Counted from the stretch's first letter, positions 36,901 to 45,786 are shown. The stretch is DNA of 64,000 nucleotides from Plantactinospora alkalitolerans (GCF_015690345.1 NZ_JADPUN010000144.1:33188-97187); one strand, 5' to 3'. Program-made: numbers and translations. Notes: generated from the sequence alone by a model not told the origin.

Positions 36901-37030
36901 CAATGCAACGGGCAAACCCTTGGTCATTGCGTTAGCTCCATGCTCGTTGCAACGAAAACCTTAGCTTGACCTGCATAACTAGCAGTTGGGCGCAACGATG
37001 TCGTTGCTGAATCCTCGAACGCAACGTAGC
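36901..37030. promoter_or_regulatory. Cluster of GCAACG/CGTTGC sites in divergent promoter region
   Basis: GCAACG occurs at 36905, 36949, 36992 and 37021 and CGTTGC at 36945 and 37002. They form a palindrome CGTTGCAACG (36945-36954) and an inverted repeat GCAACGA-TG-TCGTTGC (36992-37007). The cluster overlaps both divergent promoters and is the likely binding region of the GbsR/MarR regulator. Confidence 0.6.
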
Positions 37031-37068
37031 GTTTCTCATGTCAGAAACAATGAGCACACGAGGAGAAC

Positions 37069-37740
37069 ATGATGCAGAAGTTCGACACCCCCACCACGAT
37101 CTCCGCCGTCCTGGAGATCCCCGCCGGCCGCATCCAGGTCATCGCCGCCGATCGGGCCGACACCACCGTCGAGGTCCTGCCGGCCGACGCTGGCAAGGGC
37201 CGCGACGTGAAGGCGGCCGAGCAGACCAAGGTCGAGTTCAGCGACGGCGTCCTGCGGATCAAGACACCGGACGGGAAGAGCCAGATCCTCGGCGCGTCCG
37301 GATCCATCGAGGTGACCGTCCAACTGCCCACCGGTTCCGGAATCGACGTGAAGGCGGCCGCCGCCGAGTTCCGGGGCGTCGGACGGCTCGGCGACGTCGC
37401 CTGCGAGGGCGCGTACGGTGCGGTCAAGATCGACGAGGCCGCGAGCGTACGCATGACCGCCTACGGTGACGTCGCGATCGGCCGCCTTACCGGCCCCGCG
37501 GAGATCAGTACCCAGAAGGGCAACATCAACATCACCGAGGCCGCCTCCGGCACGGTCGTCCTGCGTACCCAGATGGGCGACGTGACGGTCGGCGCGGCCC
37601 ACGGAGTCTCCGCCTCCCTGGACGCCGGCACCAGCCACGGCCGGATCCACAACACGCTGATGAACACCGAAGGCGCCGCGGCCGGCCTGAACATCCAGGC
37701 GACCACCGACTACGGCGACATCACCGCCCGCAGCCTGTAG
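37069..37740 (+). CDS. DUF4097-family beta-strand repeat protein
   Basis: 223 residues, no signal peptide or membrane segment. It is built of short beta strands ending in patterns such as GSGIDVKAAAAEF, AYGDVAIGRL, QKGNINI and TDYGDITARSL, as in DUF4097 proteins, which fold as right-handed beta-solenoid stacks. AGGAG precedes an ATGATG start. The role is unknown. It is the first gene after the GbsR/MarR-controlled promoter and is followed 135 bp later by an alpha/beta hydrolase, a combination I have seen repeatedly in this group. Confidence 0.88.
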   Translation: MMQKFDTPTTISAVLEIPAGRIQVIAADRADTTVEVLPADAGKGRDVKAAEQTKVEFSDGVLRIKTPDGKSQILGASGSIEVTVQLPTGSGIDVKAAAAEFRGVGRLGDVACEGAYGAVKIDEAASVRMTAYGDVAIGRLTGPAEISTQKGNINITEAASGTVVLRTQMGDVTVGAAHGVSASLDAGTSHGRIHNTLMNTEGAAAGLNIQATTDYGDITARSL

Positions 37741-37875
37741 AGAACCGGACGACAGCGAGTCAGGCCCAGGGGCCGGCGCTCCACGTGCGGCGCCTGGAGA
37801 AGTCGTACAGAACGTCTCACGTGCTGGTGGTCGCCGGCCCGCTCGCGGCGGCCACCCCCCGACCAGGAGGACCAC

Positions 37876-38691
37876 ATGACGAGGAAAAGCATGTCCCCGA
37901 CCGATTCGACGTGGACCGGCATGGTGCCGGTTGACGACACGGCCCTGGCTCTCACCGACACCGGCGGTCCCGGTACCCCCGTGGTCTACCTCAACGGCCA
38001 GTTCGCCACCCAGGGGTACTGGCGGCGGGTCATCGCTGAGCTGGGGACGGGGTGGCGGCACATCACCTACGACGAGCGTGCTCGCGGCAAATCCAAGCGC
38101 TCGACGGACTATTCCTTCGAGGCCGCCGTCCGGGATGTCGATGCCGTTCTCGCCGCCAGGGGGGTGGACCGGGCACTGGTGGTGGGCTGGTCCTACGGAG
38201 CGTTCGTCGCGGCCCACTGGGCCAGCCGGAATCCGGACCGTACCGTGGGCGCGGTCCTGGTCGACGGCGCGCAGCCGTACGACTGGCTCGACGAGGCCAT
38301 GGAGCAGCGGATCCGGAAGACGTTCAAGCGGATGAACTGGTTCATGCCGCTGCTGCGCCCGACGGGCCTGACCCCACGGATGAATGCCGAACAGATGGCG
38401 AACAGCAACATCGAGCTCGGCATGCTCGCCCGCGAGCGCGAGTTGGGCCCCGTGCTGGACAACATCACCGTCCCGGCGCGGTACGTGGTCGCGTCGGGGA
38501 CGTCCCTCGGAAGCAAGGGCGACGAGCAGGAACGCATCCGCGCCAGCCTCGACGCGGTGGCCGCCCGCAACCCGAACATCAGAATCAGCGCGAAGGTCGG
38601 CAGCAACCACGACGCGATCCTGAAGAAGGACTTCCCGGCCATCGCCAAGGCCGTACGCGACGTCGCCGCGCTCGACCGCGGCGCGCACTGA
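37876..38691 (+). CDS. Alpha/beta-hydrolase
   Basis: 271 residues, cytosolic. Nucleophile elbow GWSYG with Ser106; the histidine in GSNHDAI near residue 239 and an Asp in the GAVLVDGAQPYDW strand-6 region fit the triad. A cap region lies between about 140 and 200. AGGAGG is 8-13 bp upstream of the ATG. Substrate unknown: the family includes esterases, haloperoxidase-like enzymes and lactonases. Likely in one transcription unit with the DUF4097 gene. Confidence 0.87.
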   Translation: MTRKSMSPTDSTWTGMVPVDDTALALTDTGGPGTPVVYLNGQFATQGYWRRVIAELGTGWRHITYDERARGKSKRSTDYSFEAAVRDVDAVLAARGVDRALVVGWSYGAFVAAHWASRNPDRTVGAVLVDGAQPYDWLDEAMEQRIRKTFKRMNWFMPLLRPTGLTPRMNAEQMANSNIELGMLARERELGPVLDNITVPARYVVASGTSLGSKGDEQERIRASLDAVAARNPNIRISAKVGSNHDAILKKDFPAIAKAVRDVAALDRGAH

Positions 38692-38695
38692 GGGT

Positions 38696-38754
38696 GAGGT
38701 GTTAGGAGGGGGCCCTTCTTCTACAGAAAACGATAAGAAGGGGCCCTTCCTTAC
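38696..38754. repeat. 59-bp intergenic repeat, copy 1
   Basis: It begins GAGGTGTTAGG and contains GGGGGCCCTTC, CTACAG, ACGATAAG and GGGGCCCTTCCTTAC. It matches copy 2 (39787-39845) at 53 of 59 positions in the same orientation. Internal GGGGCCC/GGGCCC segments allow a stem. Its last bases supply the complement of the APH gene stop codon. Confidence 0.85.
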
Positions 38755-39746
38755 ATCCTCAGCGCGCGTTCGGTGTGGTGCGCCGCGATCTCCAGCATGA
38801 AGGCGCTGTCGGGAAAGTCGCCGTCGAGCAGGCGCAGCGGGCCGGCGATCAGCGACAGGTGCTGGGCGAGCTGGTAGAACCGCATCCGCCGCTCGTCGAG
38901 TTCGTCGGCGGGGTGGAGCAGGCCGTAGTGCTCGCCGAAGCGCATCCGCAGGAACACGTGCTCCCACTCGACGTCGAAGAACATCGTGCCCTCGATGTCG
39001 ATGAGCACCGGTTCCCCGTCGCCGTCCACCAGTACGTGATCGGGTCCGAGTTCACCGTGGATCAACCCGTACGTCGGGCGCGGAGCGATCGTTCCCGCCA
39101 ACTGCTGAGCGATCCCGGTCAGTCGGTCCCGGTCGCGTGCGATGCGCTCGTCGCGGCCGGCCGCCTCGGCGAGATCGGACAACGCCCGGTCCAGCACCAG
39201 CCGTACCGGTGAACGCTGTTCGGGCGCCGGATCGGAAAGCCGTGCGACGGCGCCGACCTTGCCGAGCCGGGTTTCCCGCTGCTGGTGCATTGCGGCGAGG
39301 ACCTCGCCCAGCCGGGCGACCGTACGTGCGGCGGTCATCGGCTCGGCCGCCAGCCGCTGTTCCAGGTTCGGCCCCGGAAGATCCTCGACCAACGCGACGT
39401 CCGCCGGGTACCAGGTCCGGCTCCGGTCGAGCAACACCACTTCCGGGGTACGCACCCCGGCGGCGGAGAGCGCGGTCCTGGCGGCTTCGAACAACTCGAT
39501 GCCCGAGGCGTCCGAGAACGGGTCATCGAGCGGGTCGACGTCGGTGCGGCGCCCCGCCGGCCAGAAGTTCTCCTCGGGGCTCCAGACGTAGGCGACCACC
39601 GTTGACCGGTCGTCGAGGGTCAGCCGGTAGACGCCCTTCTTCGTACCGCCCCGCAGGCGTGCCACGGTGTCGATCCGCCGGCTGGAGCCGAATCCGGCCC
39701 GTACGACGGCCGCCAACCGCTCCTGGTCGGCGAACTCCCGACGCAT
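38751..39746 (-). CDS. Aminoglycoside-phosphotransferase-fold (APH) family protein
   Basis: 331 residues, cytosolic. The kinase-like fold is seen in an N-terminal nucleotide-binding lobe (YRLTLDDRSTVVAYVW), a catalytic-loop-like HGELGPDHVLVD near 230 and the Mg-binding IDIEGT near 248. The usual HGDxxxxN is changed to HGExxxxH, so activity is uncertain. This family includes kinases for small molecules as well as antibiotic resistance; nothing here indicates the substrate. The gene lies between two copies of a 59-bp repeat, and its stop codon is inside copy 1. Confidence 0.82.
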   Translation of the reverse strand: MRREFADQERLAAVVRAGFGSSRRIDTVARLRGGTKKGVYRLTLDDRSTVVAYVWSPEENFWPAGRRTDVDPLDDPFSDASGIELFEAARTALSAAGVRTPEVVLLDRSRTWYPADVALVEDLPGPNLEQRLAAEPMTAARTVARLGEVLAAMHQQRETRLGKVGAVARLSDPAPEQRSPVRLVLDRALSDLAEAAGRDERIARDRDRLTGIAQQLAGTIAPRPTYGLIHGELGPDHVLVDGDGEPVLIDIEGTMFFDVEWEHVFLRMRFGEHYGLLHPADELDERRMRFYQLAQHLSLIAGPLRLLDGDFPDSAFMLEIAAHHTERALRM

Positions 39747-39786
39747 CCCGCTCCCTCCGCTCGCACGACCCCGAGGTGTTAAGCCC

Positions 39787-39845
39787 GAGGTGTTAAGAAG
39801 GGGCCCTTCCTCTACAGCAAACGATAAGCGGGGGCCCTTCCTTAC
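39787..39845. repeat. 59-bp intergenic repeat, copy 2
   Basis: Same orientation as copy 1 with six substitutions. GAGGTGTTAAG, the first part of the unit, is also present just before it at 39773-39783, a partial duplication. The unit lies between the starts of the APH gene and the divergent SigE-family sigma gene. Confidence 0.85.
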
Positions 39846-39898
39846 ACCTGAGGCAAACTTTGCGCGGGCTGTGGCGTCTGTTGGTGGGGAGGTGTGGT

Positions 39899-40423
39899 GT
39901 GGGTGGGACGTCCGAGCGGGAGTTCACCGCGTTTGTCCATGAACGGGGCGATGTGCTGTTGCGCGTCGCCCAGGCGCTCGCCGGTGACCGGTACGCCGCC
40001 GAAGACCTGCTCCAGAGCGCCCTCGCCAAGGCGTACGCCCGGTGGCCACGGATCCGGGGCGACGCCGAGCCGTACGTCCGGCAGATCCTCTACCACGACC
40101 AGGTCTCGGCCTGGCGGCGACGCGGTCGGCGCCCGGAGGTGCCACACGCCGAGGTGCCGGAGCCACCGGCCGCCGGCACCCAGCACGACCACGAGACGGC
40201 GGTCCGGATGATGCTCCGGGACGCGTTGCTGATGCTGCCGCCCCGGCAACGGGCCGTACTGGTGCTCCGATATCTGGAGGACCAGACGGTGGAGCAGACC
40301 GCAACCGCGCTGGGTTGCCGGCCGGGCACGGTGGCGAGCCAGGCGTCGCGGGCGTTGACGAAGCTGCGCGAGTTGGTGCCGGAGTTCGCCGAGCTGACCG
40401 ACCGGGAGGAGGCGGTCCGATGA
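39899..40423 (+). CDS. SigE-family (ECF) RNA polymerase sigma factor
   Basis: 174 residues from GTG at 39899, chosen because GGGGAGG sits six bases upstream; an earlier TTG at 39860 is possible. Sigma-2 (about residues 5-70) has FTAFVHERGDVLLRVAQAL and AEDLLQSALAKAYARW; sigma-4 (about 112-160) has LPPRQRAVLVLRYLEDQTVE and GTVASQASRALTKL. It belongs to the actinobacterial SigE/ECF group named from Streptomyces. The following gene overlaps by four bases (ATGA) and encodes a membrane-anchored protein, so the pair is a likely sigma/partner unit. Confidence 0.9.
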   Translation: MGGTSEREFTAFVHERGDVLLRVAQALAGDRYAAEDLLQSALAKAYARWPRIRGDAEPYVRQILYHDQVSAWRRRGRRPEVPHAEVPEPPAAGTQHDHETAVRMMLRDALLMLPPRQRAVLVLRYLEDQTVEQTATALGCRPGTVASQASRALTKLRELVPEFAELTDREEAVR

Positions 40424-41580
40424 ACAGGAACAGCGCGGAGGGGCTGCTGCGTGGGGCCGTACACGATCTGGCGGGCGACCCGCACCAGCCGCCGGACCTG
40501 GTTACGGTCGCGGTGAGCCGGGGTCGGCGAATTCGCCGACGCCGTCAGGCGGGCGCGGTCGCCGCCGCGTTCGTCGCCGTCGCGGCGATCGCGGCGCCGT
40601 ACGTCCTGCTGCGGCCCGACCCGGAACCTCCGGCGTACCCGATCGGCGGCCAGCCGGCGGCTACCGTCACCGCCGATCCGGTCCCGACCGCGAGCCCGGT
40701 GCCTGAGTCGACGCAGTGGCGGAACTGGGAGGCGGCTCCGCTGGAGCTGCCCGGCGGATGGATCGTGGTCGGTGCGACCACCACCGGCAGCCCGGTCAGC
40801 AACTGGGCGTACGACCGCGCCCGTGGCCGCTACGTCGACACCGCCAAGGACTTCTCCTCGGTCTGGGCCGCGCCACGGGGCAGGCTGGCGGCGGTACGTC
40901 AGGAAAGCCGGCCCGACGAGACCGGACTGCTCGACATCCCCACCGGCAGGGTCCGGTGGATCCGAACCGGCGACCAGATCCTCACTCCACAGTGGTCGAC
41001 GGACGGCACCAGGCTGTTGATGACCCTGATGGAGAAGGACACCGGGACCTTCTCGTTCGGTGTGCTGACCGTCGCCGACGACTCGTTCCACAGGTATCCG
41101 GTGCGGTCCGACAAGTACATGTGCACGGACCTGTGCCGCTTCACCTGGGGGCCGAACGGCAAGGAGGTGGTGTTGCCGATGACCGATCCGACCGCTCCCC
41201 GCTCGGAGTCCGCACCGCACCTACGGCGAGGGTTGCAACTCTTCTCCGCCCTCGACGGCACGCCCACCCGGTTCGTGCCCGTCCGAGGCGACGTCTCCGG
41301 ACCGTCGGCCTGGTCCCCGGACGGTCGTATGGTGGTGGTCAAGGGGCAGAAGTCGGCGCAGCTCGTCGTTGTCGCCAAGGGGACGGTCGTAGACGAGATG
41401 CCGTCGGCCGACGTCACCTGGATCAGCAGCGACCGGCTGCTCTATCTGGACCGGGTTCTCAACCCCGGAAGTTCGCGCGATGTCGTGGCGGTGCTGGTCG
41501 ATCCCAAGGGCACCGAGGTCGATCGGGCCGTCCTGCCGGGGGAACTCGCGGGAACCGACATCCTGGTCGCACCACGGTGA
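40420..41580 (+). CDS. Membrane-anchored beta-propeller-like protein, sigma-factor partner
   Basis: 386 residues. A cytosolic N-terminus (1-44) with an RGRRIRRRRQ basic run is followed by one membrane helix (about 45-66), a Pro/Thr linker and an extracytoplasmic domain with repeated strand-rich units (LLDIPTGRVRWIRTGDQ, WSPDGRMVVV, WSTDGTRLLM) like TolB/WD-type propellers. The ATGA overlap with the sigma gene and the topology suggest it controls that sigma factor, but no zinc anti-sigma motif is visible, so this is inference. Confidence 0.78.
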   Translation: MNRNSAEGLLRGAVHDLAGDPHQPPDLVTVAVSRGRRIRRRRQAGAVAAAFVAVAAIAAPYVLLRPDPEPPAYPIGGQPAATVTADPVPTASPVPESTQWRNWEAAPLELPGGWIVVGATTTGSPVSNWAYDRARGRYVDTAKDFSSVWAAPRGRLAAVRQESRPDETGLLDIPTGRVRWIRTGDQILTPQWSTDGTRLLMTLMEKDTGTFSFGVLTVADDSFHRYPVRSDKYMCTDLCRFTWGPNGKEVVLPMTDPTAPRSESAPHLRRGLQLFSALDGTPTRFVPVRGDVSGPSAWSPDGRMVVVKGQKSAQLVVVAKGTVVDEMPSADVTWISSDRLLYLDRVLNPGSSRDVVAVLVDPKGTEVDRAVLPGELAGTDILVAPR

Positions 41581-41739
41581 TTGGCACGTAACGATCCGGT
41601 ACGTACACCGTCGGACCTTTAAGTTTTCTACCCATTCGGTATCGCGAGCGGTTACTGTCGCACGGACGTCCGGCCGGGGTGGGTGTGCGGTGACCAGGCC
41701 CCGATCCGCTACCCACCGGCCGGCGTCCGAGCTTCCCTC

Positions 41740-42285
41740 GTGGAGTTGCCACTGTCAGCTACCTTTCAGGTCGTGGCAACGGGGACTCTGATCTTCCTCA
41801 TCATCGGCGCTTCCGGCGTTGCGCTGCTCCTGCTCGCCCTGCTCGGCACGGAACTCGCCCACATCGGCAACCCGGACATCGACGGTCCCGTCAGCCTGGA
41901 GGCGATCGCCGGATTCGCCGCCGTTCTCGGCTTCGGCGGGGCCATCGCCTGTGAACTGCTGGACGCCCGTAGCTTCGGTCAGCTCGCCGCGGCCGGTGGG
42001 ATCGGCGCGTTGGCGGCGGTGCCCGCCGGCTGGCTCGCGACGAGGCTGTCCCGGGCCGCCCGCAACATGCACACCGACGCCACCCCCACCCGCAACGACC
42101 TGGTCGGGTCGCTGGGGGTGGTGGTCAGCCCCATCCCGAACGGCGGCTACGGCGAGGTGCGGGTACGCGTCGGCGGCCAGCCGGTGAAGCTCAACGCCAA
42201 GGCGGAGCGCCCGATCGCGATCGGCGCCCAGATCTTCGTCGTCGAGGCGTTGAGCGAGACCAGCGTCCTGGTCGAGACCTACTGA
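41740..42285 (+). CDS. NfeD-family membrane protein
   Basis: About 181 residues. Three hydrophobic segments (about 12-36, 47-65 and 75-95 from the chosen start) precede a small OB-fold domain (about 120-181: DLVGSLGVVVSPI, GEVRVRVGGQP, AQIFVVEALSETSVLVE). NfeD proteins assist flotillin/SPFH partners, and a flotillin gene follows 55 bp later. The start is uncertain: the GTG at 41740 has no clear ribosome-binding site, and GTGs at 41683 and 41773 are alternatives. Confidence 0.82.
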   Translation: MELPLSATFQVVATGTLIFLIIGASGVALLLLALLGTELAHIGNPDIDGPVSLEAIAGFAAVLGFGGAIACELLDARSFGQLAAAGGIGALAAVPAGWLATRLSRAARNMHTDATPTRNDLVGSLGVVVSPIPNGGYGEVRVRVGGQPVKLNAKAERPIAIGAQIFVVEALSETSVLVETY

Positions 42286-42340
42286 CCCCTACCGGTCCCC
42301 GCCGTTCCACCTCCGTCACCACGCCCACCCCAGATCCGAA

Positions 42341-43882
42341 ATGGACGGTGTCATGCTGATTCTCGTCGCCATCGGCGGAGCAGTGCTCTTCGTTCTCATC
42401 CTCATCATGTTCGTGCTGTCCCGGATCAAGGTCGCCGGTCCGAACGAGGCGTTCATCGTCACCGGCCGCAAGGGGCGTACCACGCAGACGGCCGACGGCA
42501 CCCGGTCCACCGACATGTCGGGGCAGAAGGTCGTGCTCGGGGCGTCGGTCTTCGTGCTGCCGGTGGTGCAGAAGTTGCAGTCGCTCGACCTGTCCAGCCG
42601 GCGCATCGACGTCAGCATCAAGGGCGCCGTCAGCAAGCAGGGCATCCGGGCCGAACTGCACGGCGTCGCGATCGTCAAGGTCGGCGGGACCGAGGACGCG
42701 ATCCGGGCCGCCGCGCAGCGGTTCCTGCACCAGCAGAACGAGATCGAGAGTTTCACCCGCGAGGTGCTGGCCGGTGCGCTGCGCTCGATCGTCGGCCGGC
42801 TGACCGTCGAGGAGATCATCCGGGACCGGGCGGCGTTCGCCAGCGCGGTCGCCGAGGAGGCCGAGCACTCCATGACCAACCAGGGTCTGGTGCTCGACAC
42901 CTTCCAGCTACAGGACATCCTGGCCGAGGGCTCCTACCTCCAGGACCTGGGTCGGCCGGAGGCGGCCCGGGTCCTCAAGGACGCGGCCATCGCCGAGGCG
43001 CGGGCCCGCCAGGGGGCCGAGACGGAGCGGCTGCTGGCCGAGGAGGCCATCGCCGAGGCGAACCGGAACCTGGCGTTGAAGCAGGCCGGCATCCAGGCCG
43101 AGATCGACGCGGCGAAGGCCAAGTCGGCCGCCGCCGGCCCGCTCGCGCAGGCCGAGCGGGACCAGGCGATCCTCTCCGAGCAGCAGAAGGTCGCCGAGCG
43201 CAACGCCGAACTCAAGCAGCGGCAGCTCGACACGGAGGTCCGCAAGCCGGCGGACGCCGCGCGGTACAAGGTGGAGCAGGAGGCCGAGGCGGCCCGCAAC
43301 GCGGCGGTGCTGCACGCCGACGCCCAGCGGCAGTCGACCATCGCCGCCGCCCAGGCCGTCGCCGAGCAGTCCCGGCTGACCGGTGAGGGCGAGCGGGCCC
43401 GCCGGGCGGCGCTGGCCGAGGCCAACGCGATCGAGGGTGCCAAGGAGGGTGAGGCGGAGCAGCGGCGTCGTACCGCCATCGCCGACGCCGTCGAGCGGGA
43501 GGGTCAGGCCGAGGCCGCGGCGATCCTGGCCAAGGGTCAGGCCGAGGCCGAGGCGATGTCCCGCAAGGCCGAGGCGTTCGCGACGTACGGCGAGGCGGCC
43601 GTGCTCGACCTGCTGGTCAAGGTACTGCCGAAGGTGGTCGAGGCGGCGAGCGCACCGGTGAGCGCGATCGACAAGATCACGGTGATCTCCACCGACGGCG
43701 CCTCGTCGCTGACCAAGTCGGTCGCGTCCAACGTCGCCCAGGGCCTGCAGCTCGGCAGCGACCTGACCGGTGTCGACCTCACCGGCCGGCTCGCCCGGCT
43801 CGGCGCGGCGCGGATCGGCGACGAGCAGGTCGTCGACGGCACGCTGACCAACGGCGGCAAGTCGGTCGAACCGAAGAACTGA
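42341..43882 (+). CDS. Flotillin-like SPFH/band-7 protein
   Basis: 513 residues. One N-terminal membrane helix (about 5-27), SPFH domain (about 35-200), long Ala/Glu/Arg coiled-coil (about 205-430, with AEAEAMSRKAEAFATYGEAA at its end) and a C-terminal tail. Flotillins scaffold ordered membrane domains and affect fluidity and cell-wall synthesis. The adjoining NfeD gene supports the assignment to the YuaG/FloT-YqiK class. No recognisable regulatory site in the 55-bp gap. Confidence 0.92.
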   Translation: MDGVMLILVAIGGAVLFVLILIMFVLSRIKVAGPNEAFIVTGRKGRTTQTADGTRSTDMSGQKVVLGASVFVLPVVQKLQSLDLSSRRIDVSIKGAVSKQGIRAELHGVAIVKVGGTEDAIRAAAQRFLHQQNEIESFTREVLAGALRSIVGRLTVEEIIRDRAAFASAVAEEAEHSMTNQGLVLDTFQLQDILAEGSYLQDLGRPEAARVLKDAAIAEARARQGAETERLLAEEAIAEANRNLALKQAGIQAEIDAAKAKSAAAGPLAQAERDQAILSEQQKVAERNAELKQRQLDTEVRKPADAARYKVEQEAEAARNAAVLHADAQRQSTIAAAQAVAEQSRLTGEGERARRAALAEANAIEGAKEGEAEQRRRTAIADAVEREGQAEAAAILAKGQAEAEAMSRKAEAFATYGEAAVLDLLVKVLPKVVEAASAPVSAIDKITVISTDGASSLTKSVASNVAQGLQLGSDLTGVDLTGRLARLGAARIGDEQVVDGTLTNGGKSVEPKN

Positions 43883-43972
43883 CCGCCCTTCCGACCTCTG
43901 CGGCGGCCTGGTACCGGATTCGTAGTCCGGGTGCCGGGCCGCCGCTCGTTCAGCTCGAACCGGAGCGCCTCG

Positions 43973-45061
43973 TTACTGGAGGTTCAACCGGAACGGCACG
44001 TCGGGGCAGCGTTCACAGACGAAGATGCGCAGCGCCCCCCAGCGTCCGACGCTCACCCCGGTCGACTCCTGCCGGAGCGCCCGCGACGACGCCTCGTCGG
44101 ACTGCCGCTCCTCGACCGGCTGCCACCGGTCCCGGTTGTGGGCGTCGCCCTCCGTCGAGTCGATGACCAGGGCGAGGGTGGTGGGACCGGCGCACTGCGG
44201 GCAGGGGGTCGGCGCGAGGTCGGTGACGCTCCAGTTGGCGTATCCGCCGACCTTCCAGCCGGGCACCATGAATGTGCCGACATAGTCGGGACCTTCGTCG
44301 TCATCGTCGCCGTCGCCGCCGCCGCCGTCGTCGCCGTCGTCGTCGCCCTCCCAGGCGTCCACCCGCTCGACCAGGTCGGCCGGCAACTCCTCGGGGTACG
44401 GATACTCGACGACCTGCTCCGGATGCAGCCGGCACGGCTTCGGCAGGTAGCCCTTCCGACCGGCGTCGCCCCGGGGCGGATCGGCGAGAAGTTCGCTGAC
44501 CTCCGCCTCCCTGCGCCAGTACAGCCGCACGGTCGGGCCCCACAGCCCGTCCTGCGCGTGGTCGAACGGACACCACAGCACCTGCAACAGATCCGCGCCG
44601 CCGGGCCGGGGCAGGTCCGGAACGTCCTCGGCCCGCAACTGCGCCAGCGCGACCATCGGGTTGGGCCGGGGATGGGGCCGGGGGCGGTACCGGTAGCCGA
44701 CCACCGGTCCGTTGTTCATCGACCCCCAGCCGGTGTACCCGGGCCCGACCAGGCGCGCGATCTCGTCGTACAGCTCCGCCTCCTCCTCGGTCAGTTCGTT
44801 CTGCCGGGTGCGCCGGGTCTCGGCCGCCCGGAGCCGGTCCAGCAGATCGAGTGGAATCGGCACCTCCTCCCGGGCCTGGGGAGGAACCTCGCAGGTCGGC
44901 CAGGGCTCGTCCGCCGGCCAGCGCAGTGGCCCGCCGACGTGGCTCTGCGACGCGTCGACCGACGCCGGTCGGGGATGCAGCCGGGTGGTGGTCCGGCCGA
45001 GCTTCTCCAGCCCGGGAAAGCGGGCCAGCAGATCCGTCGGCGGTGGTGGGGTGGTCAGCAC
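43973..45061 (-). CDS. DUF1963-like (YwqG-type) protein with an acidic insert
   Basis: 362 residues, probably cytosolic. HVGGPLRWPADEPWPTC near residue 41 and LLQVLWCPFDHAQDG near 161 are in the style of DUF1963/YwqG proteins. CPQC near 288 and CERC near 350 may bind zinc. Residues about 240-262 are nearly all Asp and Gly, an acidic linker encoded by a GAC/GGC-rich tract at about 44301-44345. Function unknown. Confidence 0.68.
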   Translation of the reverse strand: MLTTPPPPTDLLARFPGLEKLGRTTTRLHPRPASVDASQSHVGGPLRWPADEPWPTCEVPPQAREEVPIPLDLLDRLRAAETRRTRQNELTEEEAELYDEIARLVGPGYTGWGSMNNGPVVGYRYRPRPHPRPNPMVALAQLRAEDVPDLPRPGGADLLQVLWCPFDHAQDGLWGPTVRLYWRREAEVSELLADPPRGDAGRKGYLPKPCRLHPEQVVEYPYPEELPADLVERVDAWEGDDDGDDGGGGDGDDDDEGPDYVGTFMVPGWKVGGYANWSVTDLAPTPCPQCAGPTTLALVIDSTEGDAHNRDRWQPVEERQSDEASSRALRQESTGVSVGRWGALRIFVCERCPDVPFRLNLQ

Positions 45062-45094
45062 GTCGTTCGGTTCTCCTGACGGGCGGTCTTCTGC

Positions 45095-45733
45095 TCAGCC
45101 TGACCGGACGTACGACGTGGTGTAGACCAGAGACTTCTGCGTCAACGAGTTACCGGCACAGGCGTAGCTGGACGGTTCGGTGGAGGCGGTGAAATCCTGC
45201 CACGGTCCCGGGGTACCGTCGCCGACCCGGAGCCGGACGTCGGCATCGGACCGTACGTCCCGCAGCTCGATCCGGTCCCCGGCGAGTACGTAGCGGTAGC
45301 TGACCGTACCCCGCAGTTCCAGGACGACGTCCTGCCCCGCGTAGTCGCTCCGGTAGACCGTGCCGGTGCCGTAGTCGGCGATCCCGGTCCCCCCGGCGCC
45401 GAGGGCGAGCCCGGAGCCGGCCCCGCCGGTGAAGCTCAACCGGCCGACGCCGGGTACGTCCACCTGCTCGGTGTGGGTGGTCACCCGCCAGGTGCCGACC
45501 AGACAGTCGGCACCGCCCGGCCCGGCGGCCACGGTCGCGGTGGACGAGCCGGTGGAGGGACCCGATCCGGTGGGCGGCGACGCTCCGGTGCCGTCCGGGC
45601 CGCCGTCCGCACCGTTGCGGAGCACGAGTACGACCACGATCGCGACGACCAACCCGACCAGGGTCGACGCCAACGCCACCATCGGCACCAGAAAGGACCG
45701 GCTGCCCGGCCTACCCGAGACCGTCACGGTCAC
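45095..45733 (-). CDS. Membrane-anchored protein of unknown function
   Basis: 212 residues. One membrane helix (about 15-38, FLVPMVALASTLVGLVVAIV), a Gly/Ser/Thr/Pro linker, and an extracytoplasmic beta-rich domain starting CLVGTWRVTTH, with strands like a small lipocalin or lipoprotein-type barrel. Two cysteines (near 78 and 196) could form a disulfide. It reads toward the DUF1963-like gene with a 33-bp gap, so co-transcription is possible. Confidence 0.7.
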   Translation of the reverse strand: MTVTVSGRPGSRSFLVPMVALASTLVGLVVAIVVVLVLRNGADGGPDGTGASPPTGSGPSTGSSTATVAAGPGGADCLVGTWRVTTHTEQVDVPGVGRLSFTGGAGSGLALGAGGTGIADYGTGTVYRSDYAGQDVVLELRGTVSYRYVLAGDRIELRDVRSDADVRLRVGDGTPGPWQDFTASTEPSSYACAGNSLTQKSLVYTTSYVRSG

Positions 45734-45786
45734 CTCCCCGGCCGTTGCCCGCCAACGGGAACGGTAGCGGAGATCCAGGGTGATCG

